From an uncultured Desulfobulbaceae bacterium (GTDB taxonomy: Bacteria; Desulfobacterota; Desulfobulbia; Desulfobulbales; Desulfobulbaceae), in the NCBI GenBank assembly GCA_945787305.1, contig CALZIH010000152.1:1-7090 (forward strand): 7,090 nucleotides of DNA. Reading direction: 5' to 3'. The position numbers were made by a program, and so were the translations under genes. This document shows positions 1-5,491 of the stretch, in pieces (position 1 is the stretch's first letter; each line of letters starts with the position of its first letter). The notes under the pieces are model-generated. The model did not search any database and was not told where the DNA came from. It saw nothing but the letters and a program-made list of their open reading frames with translations.

Positions 1-1236
1 ATGAGGGAGAAGAACAACAGCTTGGACAGAAGGGGTTTTATCAAAACCGTAGGCGCCGCTGGTGTGGGCTCACTGCTGGCGACAATGGCTCATGCCGGTG
101 TGGAGCAACCTGCAGCTGGTGTCACCGGCAGATCTGAAAAAGGTACACTGCCCCATATTCCCAAACGCCTACTAGGGAAAACGGGAGTCAAGGTTCCCTG
201 TCTTTCCCATGGGCTCATGTATAACCTGCTCGAAAATCAGATCTTGCTGCACAAAGGCCTGTCCTGGGGTGTTAGCCATTGGGACACGGCCAACAGTTAC
301 GCAAACGGCAACTCCGAATTGGGGGTCGGTAAATTTTTACAAAGGCGTCCCGAGATGCGAAAAGATCTTTTCCTTGTCACGAAGGCTTCAAGGGCGAATA
401 CGGCAAGGGAATGCGAGGAGCGGTTACAGACCTCCCTTCAACGGATGAATACGTCCTATGTTGACCTGTACTATGGGGTACATGGGCTCAGTGACCCAGG
501 GCAGTTAACGGGGGAGTTGCGAGACTGGGCGCAAAGTGCCAAAGATCGAGGCCTGATACGTTATTTCGGTTTCAGCACCCATAAAAACATGGCCGATTGC
601 CTCAACAAGGCGGCTGGTTTGAACTGGATTGATGTGATTATGACCAGTTACAACTTCAGGCTGATGCAGGACAAGGAATTAAACCGTGCCGTCGACGCCT
701 GCCATGGTGCAGGTATCGGTCTCATTGCCATGAAAATTCAGGGACTGCAGATTAAATCAGATGCAGATAAAGAGTTGACTCGCCATTTTCTTGCCGGCGG
801 ATATACGGAAGGGCAGGCTAAATTAAAAGTCGTAATGGAGGACAAACGGTTTGCTGCGGTCTGTATTACCATGCAAAGCATTGCCCTGTTGACATCCAAC
901 GTGGCTGCCGTTCTTGATCAGGCTAAGCTTTCCGGGACAGACAAAGAAGTCTTGAAAACGTATGCCACTCAGACATGCAACGGCTACTGTGCCGGTTGTG
1001 GTCATATTTGTGATACTTCCATTGCCGATGCGCCGTATGTGAGTGATGTCCTCCGTTACTTGATGTATTGTAACAGCTATGGCGACAGGAACAAAGCCCG
1101 TGAATTGTTTAGACGCCTTCCGATTGCTGCCAGAGAAAAACTTGCTGCTGCTGATTTCTCCAGAGCTGAATCCCGTTGTCCTCAAGGGGTGCCGATAGGC
1201 ATGTTTGTCAAGGAGGCCGTGGAGAAGTTAGGTTGA
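1..1236 (+). CDS. Tat-exported aldo/keto reductase with C-terminal Fe-S-type cysteines
   Basis: Probable NAD(P)H- or ferredoxin-linked aldo/keto reductase; the substrate cannot be told. The first ~33 residues form a twin-arginine signal (DRRGFIK at residues 9-15, then a hydrophobic stretch to about 33), so the folded, cofactor-loaded protein should be exported to the periplasm. The AKR barrel spans about 55-310, with the expected catalytic set visible: Asp95 and Tyr100 in WDTANSY, Lys128 in VTKAS, and His161 in YGVHG. After the barrel come Cys326, Cys330, Cys333 and Cys337, and far downstream Cys393-Pro. C330-x2-C333-x3-C337 plus C393-P resembles a 4Fe-4S ligand set, as in the ferredoxin-like tails of some anaerobe AKRs. 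At 411 aa it is longer than a plain AKR (~320 aa) because of signal and tail. The ATG is the first base of the window, so its ribosome site is unseen, but the Tat motif position fits this start. It converges on the CBS gene. Confidence 0.9.
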   Translation: MREKNNSLDRRGFIKTVGAAGVGSLLATMAHAGVEQPAAGVTGRSEKGTLPHIPKRLLGKTGVKVPCLSHGLMYNLLENQILLHKGLSWGVSHWDTANSYANGNSELGVGKFLQRRPEMRKDLFLVTKASRANTARECEERLQTSLQRMNTSYVDLYYGVHGLSDPGQLTGELRDWAQSAKDRGLIRYFGFSTHKNMADCLNKAAGLNWIDVIMTSYNFRLMQDKELNRAVDACHGAGIGLIAMKIQGLQIKSDADKELTRHFLAGGYTEGQAKLKVVMEDKRFAAVCITMQSIALLTSNVAAVLDQAKLSGTDKEVLKTYATQTCNGYCAGCGHICDTSIADAPYVSDVLRYLMYCNSYGDRNKARELFRRLPIAAREKLAAADFSRAESRCPQGVPIGMFVKEAVEKLG

Positions 1237-1303
1237 ATACACCAAGGGGCTGTCTTATCTCTCCGTTGAAGGGGAGGGGAAATGTAGCTGCTACTGATTG
1301 ATC

Positions 1304-1337
1304 TGCAATCGTGCCGTCATTTTCCGGCACGATTGCA
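1304..1337. terminator. Perfect 13-bp hairpin between convergent genes
   Basis: TGCAATCGTGCCG at 1304-1316 is exactly complementary to CGGCACGATTGCA at 1325-1337, with an 8-base loop (1317-1324). It lies about 70 bases past the reductase stop and between two convergent genes, a usual place for a transcription end or transcript-stabilising stem. No T-run follows on either strand, so it is not a classical intrinsic terminator; mRNA 3'-end protection or a protein-binding palindrome are alternatives. Confidence 0.6.
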
Positions 1338-1388
1338 AACCATAAAGCCGCTCCTATCCATTTACTGTCAAGGCTGGAATGGGGCGAG

Positions 1389-1428
1389 AAAAATTATAAA
1401 AAGCGTGTTTTGAGTTCAAAAACGGCGC
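1389..1428 (-). terminator. Probable intrinsic terminator of the CBS-domain gene
   Basis: Read on the minus strand, about 40 bases after the CBS stop codon, GCG (1428-1426) pairs with CGC (1405-1403) around an inner stem in which GTTTTTGA meets TCAAAAC. The stem is imperfect, with an internal mismatch and a bulge. It is followed at once by CTTTTTATAATTTTT (1403-1389). A stem followed by a T-rich tract in the right place and direction fits rho-independent termination of the minus-strand gene. Confidence 0.55.
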
Positions 1429-1467
1429 GAATCTTTTGGTTGTAAACCATCATGGCGCACCCTTGAT

Positions 1468-1884
1468 CTAATCCAGGGCAATTTTCAGGAGGTTGGCAAT
1501 TGAGACCATACCTATTTTATTGGTATCTGAAGAAACCATCAGATGGTGAACGCCGGCACTTTCCATAACTGAAAAAGCATTGAACACCGTCTCGTCGGCA
1601 TCCAGCTGCGCACATGGCGACTGAACTGACTTATCGGTAATCAACTCGCAGGATGTCATGATATCCTTTGTTTTTACCCTGCTCAAATCCGATCGTTGAG
1701 TGATACACCCAATCACATCCAGGTCGGTTATAATGCCGGTCACATTTTCATCTGCATCCTTGACCGCCAAAGCTGTGACATTCTCCTGGTTCATTACTTC
1801 AATCACTGTCAGAATACTGTCTGTACTATCCACGACAGGGACCTTCCAGTTAATCGCATCGGCAATAGTATTATCCAACCCCAT
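1468..1884 (-). CDS. Small protein of two CBS domains
   Basis: Stand-alone tandem-CBS (Bateman module) protein of 138 aa, cytoplasmic, with no signal or membrane segment and no attached catalytic domain. CBS repeat 1 covers about 9-65 and ends in the typical GIITDLDVIG; repeat 2 covers about 72-136 with the corresponding GMVSIANLL. Such pairs bind adenine nucleotides (AMP, ATP, SAM, NAD or c-di-AMP, depending on the protein) and usually switch a partner; neither ligand nor partner can be read here. The start is well supported: AAAGGAGG (1898-1891 on the minus strand) sits 6 bases before the ATG at 1884. It appears monocistronic: a long gap lies upstream and the convergent reductase lies downstream. 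Ligand-site residues differ widely in this family, so only the fold is claimed. Confidence 0.87.
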   Translation of the reverse strand: MGLDNTIADAINWKVPVVDSTDSILTVIEVMNQENVTALAVKDADENVTGIITDLDVIGCITQRSDLSRVKTKDIMTSCELITDKSVQSPCAQLDADETVFNAFSVMESAGVHHLMVSSDTNKIGMVSIANLLKIALD

Positions 1885-2392
1885 GTTAAACCTCCTTTTG
1901 TTATCGATATTTCAACCAGTAATTCGATAAAGTTTACCCTTGGCGTTAATCGCCCCTCCCTTTTTTCAAACGTAAAAAACTATTCGATTGTATGGAAGCT
2001 TGGATATCCTAATAGAAGAGTCCCACTGTGTGCAAACTCTTCATTATGGCAATCCGTTACATAGTACCGGCGTAATAGCAGGTAGACCTCCCCCCCTCCA
2101 ATCAGTCTAAAAGTCATATATATGGAGTATTATGTGATAATGTAATAAAGTGGTATTCCCTGGTCAAGTGGTGTTTCGTGCAAAAAGAAAGATGAAGCGC
2201 ATTAGTTACAGGATGTGGAACTCAAGTCTTGTCCTTGGGGACAATAAGAATTGTACAATAGTCAACGGATAATTCAATCCACGGTATATGTTGCAATATC
2301 TAGTGAATGCAAACTCTTAACGGAATTGCCTGAGCAAAGTTCTCCAAAAAGGCTTACCATAGGGCGGAGCCGTAAACTTTTATTTCAAGACC
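1885..2392. other. Gene-free intergenic stretch with promoter-proximal sequence and small inverted repeats
   Basis: No convincing coding frame was found on either strand. The left end must hold the promoter of the minus-strand CBS gene, but no clear -35/-10 pair could be assigned. Bases 2101-2150 are notably A/T-rich (TATATAT, TGTGATAATG) and could include a promoter, though no good -35 partner is visible. The stretch also carries the inverted repeats at 2229-2259, listed separately. A 89-codon open frame on the plus strand at 2251-2520 has no ribosome site and unusual composition. It overlaps the LuxR-type remnant in a different frame, so it is not accepted as a gene. Confidence 0.6.
2229..2259. 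repeat. Cluster of short inverted repeats (TTGTCC/GGACAA and ACAAT/ATTGT)
   Basis: TTGTCC (2229-2234) and GGACAA (2239-2244) form a perfect 6-bp inverted repeat around TTGG. The adjoining ACAAT (2241-2245), AAGA and ATTGT (2250-2254) form a second repeat. ATTGTACAAT (2250-2259) is a third, perfect 10-base palindrome. Three overlapping dyads within 31 bases could be a regulator site or the base of an RNA structure. No adjacent intact gene tells which, and short A/T-rich dyads also arise by chance. Confidence 0.35.
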
Positions 2393-2509
2393 TGCCCCCC
2401 AGCCATGATCGCAAAACACACGGTCGAAACGCATCGCCGCACGGCGAGAAAGAAGCTCGGTCTCACCAATCAGGGGATCAACCTGCAAACCTATCTGGGA
2501 TCGCTTTAG
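2393..2509 (+). pseudogene. C-terminal remnant of a LuxR-type (GerE) helix-turn-helix regulator
   Basis: In the plus-strand frame ending at the TAG at 2507-2509, the last ~30 codons read MIAKHTVETHRR, then RKKLGL, then INLQTYLGSL. This matches the recognition helix and final helix of LuxR/GerE DNA-binding domains, where TVETHRxxIRxKLGL is the family hallmark. The INLxTYLxSL tail is of a form I associate with PAS- or receiver-linked LuxR regulators of deltaproteobacteria. The first half of the HTH (LTxREIEVxxLI...KEIA) is not recognisable upstream in any frame, and this frame is closed by a TAG at 2360-2362. The sensor or receiver part is absent as well. The fragment is therefore too short to fold as a working HTH and is read as a decayed or recombined gene end. 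The left boundary is approximate; an ATG at 2405 exists but has no ribosome site. Confidence 0.6.
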
Positions 2510-2568
2510 TCTTGTTCTAATTGTGAAGAGTAATGGGGAAGTGCAACGACATGTAAAGGATACGCCTT

Positions 2569-2949
2569 CTATTCGGGAGGAGCATATTGTTTAGTAATGA
2601 GGTCTAACTGCCTTTTCTTAAGGGGGGAGAGATTGACAAATTCTAACCCGTATCTTTTTGGTGCATTGGGTGGATCATTTTCATCTGGAGCTGTTGCACT
2701 GGCAAATACAACTCTGGCTGGAAGTGATCGAAGGACGGAACGATTTCTTTCAGATATGAGGTCAAGAACGACAAATTTTCCTGTCAACTCACTTTTCTCA
2801 CATACAGAGTAGACCCCGATCCCATTGCGGTTTAAATCAATGAGACAAGCGGGATTGACAAAATATTCTCCTTGAATGGCAGCAAAAAGAGAACCTTTCA
2901 ATCGGTATCGGACATGTTGCCGCTTTTCGGTTGACCGGGTAAGAGACAT
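2569..2949 (-). CDS. PilZ-domain protein, putative cyclic-di-GMP receptor
   Basis: Single-domain cytoplasmic PilZ protein of 126 aa from the chosen start. The two c-di-GMP binding signatures are present: RxxxR as R10-QHV-R14 (in KRQHVRYR) and the [DN]x[SN]xxG turn as D38-LNRN-G43, where Asn stands for the commoner Ser at the third place. A beta-barrel pattern follows, with the closing GLEFVNLSPLKKRQLDLI (101-118) typical of PilZ C-termini. It probably binds c-di-GMP and acts through an unseen partner in motility, adhesion or envelope control. An in-frame TTG at 2976 would add 9 residues, but the ATG at 2949 has AGAGG 7 bases upstream and is preferred. It lies 368 bases from the envelope operon upstream on the same strand, so it is likely transcribed on its own. 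Confidence 0.88.
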   Translation of the reverse strand: MSLTRSTEKRQHVRYRLKGSLFAAIQGEYFVNPACLIDLNRNGIGVYSVCEKSELTGKFVVLDLISERNRSVLRSLPARVVFASATAPDENDPPNAPKRYGLEFVNLSPLKKRQLDLITKQYAPPE

Positions 2950-2956
2950 GACAAAA

Positions 2957-2961
2957 CCTCT
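2957..2961 (-). promoter_or_regulatory. Ribosome binding site deciding the PilZ start
   Basis: AGAGG on the minus strand lies 7 bases before the ATG at 2949. It lies inside the longer TTG-initiated frame (TTG at 2976-2974), which has no comparable site, and so favours the shorter protein. Confidence 0.6.
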
Positions 2962-2976
2962 GCTGTAAAGGTTCAA

Positions 2977-3317
2977 CGATAATTACAAGCAATGATTTAA
3001 CTTGATTTACCAGGTACCTTTTTCCGCTCTCACGAACAAAAAAACGACCTGGAGAAGTGAAATGAAAAAAGTACTTCTAGTTTTGGGTTATCACAAACCA
3101 TGAGGAAGAGTCAAGAAAACACCTAATTTTAATTGGTTGCGACACCTGGAAGTGGTCTAAAACTATTGTCCCGGAAGGCTTTCCACCTAGACGGTTCAGA
3201 ACAAATATTCGTGTCCCCTGAAAAGGAAGTCCTACTGTGACAGTGCCATTAACAAACTCCACGAATAATAACGTTAAATTCGTTACGATCCCCCGGCTGG
3301 TTCAAGGCACCCTTAAG
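2977..3317. other. Intergenic stretch between the PilZ gene and the envelope operon
   Basis: No gene is accepted here. It should contain the PilZ promoter and the end of the GT9 operon transcript. No strong terminator is visible for the operon: the best candidate is a weak 5-bp TAACG/CGTTA stem followed by TTATT, read on the minus strand near 3263-3290. On the plus strand GGAG (3051-3054) precedes an ATG at 3062 encoding only MKKVLLVLGYHKP before a stop, which looks like a gene beginning without a body. Bases 3077-3262 are open on the minus strand for 61 codons from a GTG, and 3081-3218 are open on the plus strand without a start codon. Neither product is recognisable. Confidence 0.5.
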
Positions 3318-4541
3318 TCAATGAGGTATATCTTCCAGGGTCGGCAAAATCGTTGAATAAACCTGCTCAACAGTGATTGCCTGTAAGCATTTGTTATCCA
3401 AACATGCTGTCTTGCGATGATTGGCTGCACTGACGCAGGGAGAACAGGCAAGGCCTGCAAAAATGGCGGTTGAATTTCCAAGCGAACCATACAGGTGTGG
3501 AGTTTCCGGGCCAAAGAGGACAAAGGTGGGGAGTGGGGTTATCGATGAAAAGTGTCCCGGACCGGAATCATTGGTGACCATCAGAGTTGCCATACTGTAC
3601 AAGATGGGGAGCTCGCCAAGTTTGAGGGCCCCGGCAAAATTGACACAGCGGGAGTTTCCAATATGTATACACATCTGATCCGCTTCTTCTTTTTCACCCG
3701 GAGCACCGGTAATGAGTACCAGAAGGTCTGGTCGTAGCGATAAAATTTTTTCAATCAACGCCTCGTAACGTTCTCTCATCCAGCGGCGCTGCGGCAACAG
3801 TTCGCTGGCATTGGGGTTAATCAAAACCAGATGATATTTTTCCTCTGCATACCCCTGTGCATATTCGTTTATTCGTTCATGCATTTGGGCAGTGTCGTTC
3901 TGTGAGCAAGTAAACTCAGGCAGTACAAGCTCGGTATCCTCAACCTTCTGTTTAGAGTAGGGAACCTCATCTTCCTTGCTCAGCAAGGTATTGATCAGGG
4001 CAATGAAGTTTTTTGCAATGTGGATGTGTGGATTATAGCTGACCCTGTGGCTTAACAACTCTCCCCGATAAAGGCCTTCGTTGTGAAAGCTATAGAAGCC
4101 GACTTTCCGACAGGCGCCGGAAAGTCCGGTGAGCAGGGCTGTGAATCTGGAAAAAAGTTCGAGGTCCACCACGGTATCAATGTTATTTCTTCGGACCCAG
4201 AAAAGAAAACGTAGCGTGTCAATCAGTAGGGAGAAAAGATTGTTCTCGCGCAGGGTAAAAACGTTATTTTGTGGAATTGTTCCGGTCAGATCAAGACTGC
4301 CCCGATTCTTGTCGAAAATAATAAAGTACAGTTCTGCCGATAATTCTTTCCTCGCTTTTTGCAGGGCCGGGTCGACCAGGATGGTCGAACCCATTTCCGA
4401 GAGTTCAATGAAGAGTATTTTTTTGAGCGGCCGAATCCGGTTCCCCACAATGATGTTCAACAGCCTTTGCAACTGCGTCAGGCAAAAGGTCAGCGGTATT
4501 CCTATCCATTTATCAATGGTGCGCATGGCGTCAACATGCAT
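3318..4541 (-). CDS. GT9-family (ADP-heptose:LPS heptosyltransferase-like) glycosyltransferase
   Basis: Glycosyltransferase of family 9, GT-B fold, 407 aa, probably acting at the cytoplasmic face of the inner membrane to add heptose or another sugar to an LPS-like core. The N-terminal Rossmann half starts at KKILFIELSEMGS (40-52), where most family members have a Gly-Asp pair; here it is Gly51-Ser52. The C-terminal nucleotide-sugar half is well marked: LINPNA (240-245), TNDSGPGH (323-330), LFGPETPHLYG (342-352), and the family's cysteine cluster C366-x2-C369...C380...C385. Residues 1-38 are an extra N-terminal segment with a hydrophobic stretch that may bind the membrane. The start is supported by AAGGA (4554-4550) 8 bases before the ATG. 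It follows the flippase-like gene by 47 bases on the same strand, so it is very likely the last gene of the envelope operon. Donor and acceptor sugar are inferred only at family level. Confidence 0.87.
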   Translation of the reverse strand: MHVDAMRTIDKWIGIPLTFCLTQLQRLLNIIVGNRIRPLKKILFIELSEMGSTILVDPALQKARKELSAELYFIIFDKNRGSLDLTGTIPQNNVFTLRENNLFSLLIDTLRFLFWVRRNNIDTVVDLELFSRFTALLTGLSGACRKVGFYSFHNEGLYRGELLSHRVSYNPHIHIAKNFIALINTLLSKEDEVPYSKQKVEDTELVLPEFTCSQNDTAQMHERINEYAQGYAEEKYHLVLINPNASELLPQRRWMRERYEALIEKILSLRPDLLVLITGAPGEKEEADQMCIHIGNSRCVNFAGALKLGELPILYSMATLMVTNDSGPGHFSSITPLPTFVLFGPETPHLYGSLGNSTAIFAGLACSPCVSAANHRKTACLDNKCLQAITVEQVYSTILPTLEDIPH

Positions 4542-4588
4542 AGAGTCGATCCTTACAGGTTAAGAGGTGAAAAAATAAAGAGTACATG

Positions 4589-5491
4589 TCACAGACTGTA
4601 CTTTTGGTTGAGATACACAATCAAACCGGGCAGAGAAGCAACCAGGGCCGTTACTCCGTAAAGGAGGGAAAAAGATACTACCTTGGACTTGTCAGCACCG
4701 ATCAGCAGGAAAAAACCGACCAGAGCACCTTCTCGTATCCCCCAACCGGCCAAAGAAACCGGAAGTATTATCAATAATACCACAGGCGGAACCAGAACGA
4801 GATAGACGGAAAGGGGATAATCCAGCCCCATGGACCGGCCGAGGATAAAAAAAGCGGCCATAGCCAAAAGATGGGTCATGACGGAAAGACCGATCTGGAT
4901 AACAGCGGATTTAGGCGAGGCATAGACCTGAAAGTAGCGTTCGGATAATCGTGCCAAGTGGCTGATAAAGGGTTTATGCCAAAGAAACCGGATGTTTCGG
5001 AGATAAAAAAGACAACCAAGTCCAGCAAGAAGCAGGATCAGGATAGACAGGAGAAGCATGGTGATCTCTTGTGGCAGAATTGTCCGGTTATAGAGCAGGG
5101 CGGCGAAGTTAAGAAGCAAGAGGCCGGCGAGGCCGATAATACGATCAATAAAGACTCCGTACACTGCATCTTCAGTATGACCTCCACGCGCACAGTCAAG
5201 AATACGCAGGCCATCGCCGCCAATGCTTGTGGGGAGTCCCTGGTTAAAAAAAGCTCCCTTAAAATAGCTTTTCAGATAAAAGGAAAAGGGGTGATTGAAA
5301 CCGATCTTCTCCATTATCAGAAACCAGCGCGTGGCAGCGACACTATTACTGCCGATCTGTAGAGCAAGGGCAAGGATAAACATTGCAGGTGAGATGGTGG
5401 CCAGCTGCTGCCATGTTAACTGAGGGTCGACATTATTCAGGATGAGAAAGAGTATAAGGCCGGTTATGGCAAGTTTAACAATATACTTCAT
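4589..5491 (-). CDS. YbhN/AglD-type flippase-like integral membrane protein
   Basis: Polytopic inner-membrane protein of 300 aa from the lysylphosphatidylglycerol-synthase transmembrane / UPF0104 family (flippase-like domain). About seven or eight hydrophobic segments are visible, roughly at 5-20, 33-50, 110-134, 142-164, 196-217, 227-247, 255-266 and 272-294. Family landmarks in order are RW (55-56), FFNQGLPTSIGGDGLR (81-96; usual form FxNxxLPxxxGGDxxR), DR (116-117) and LPVSLAGWGIREG (243-255). Members are proposed to move or handle lipid-linked intermediates, and are often found beside glycosyltransferases; direct transport evidence for the family is thin. The ATG overlaps the stop of the permease gene by one base (TAATG) and has no clear Shine-Dalgarno of its own, which suggests translational coupling. 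The GT9 gene follows 47 bases later. The catalytic aminoacyl-transferase domain of full-length MprF is absent, so lipid lysinylation is unlikely. Confidence 0.88.
   Translation of the reverse strand: MKYIVKLAITGLILFLILNNVDPQLTWQQLATISPAMFILALALQIGSNSVAATRWFLIMEKIGFNHPFSFYLKSYFKGAFFNQGLPTSIGGDGLRILDCARGGHTEDAVYGVFIDRIIGLAGLLLLNFAALLYNRTILPQEITMLLLSILILLLAGLGCLFYLRNIRFLWHKPFISHLARLSERYFQVYASPKSAVIQIGLSVMTHLLAMAAFFILGRSMGLDYPLSVYLVLVPPVVLLIILPVSLAGWGIREGALVGFFLLIGADKSKVVSFSLLYGVTALVASLPGLIVYLNQKYSL

Noticed and set aside
823..1185. 120-codon minus-strand open frame inside the reductase gene
   Set aside because: It is a shadow of the reductase, whose catalytic residues and cysteines are all in the plus-strand frame.
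1885..2000. A sigma70 promoter for the CBS gene
   Set aside because: Several TTG- and TAT-like words exist, but no -35/-10 pair with 16-18 base spacing matched well enough to annotate.
1696..2064. 122-codon plus-strand open frame across the CBS gene start
   Set aside because: It is antisense to a well-supported CBS gene and its product has no recognisable pattern.
2251..2520. 89-codon plus-strand open frame
   Set aside because: No ribosome site, no recognisable domain, and it overlaps the LuxR-type remnant in a different frame, which is the better explanation of the sequence.
2569..2976. Longer PilZ start at 2976
   Set aside because: The codon is TTG without a matching ribosome site; the ATG at 2949 has AGAGG 7 bases upstream.
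4129..4661. Plus-strand open frames opposite the GT9 gene and its upstream junction
   Set aside because: They are antisense to the GT9 and flippase-like genes; their products are Arg/Ser-rich and without domains.
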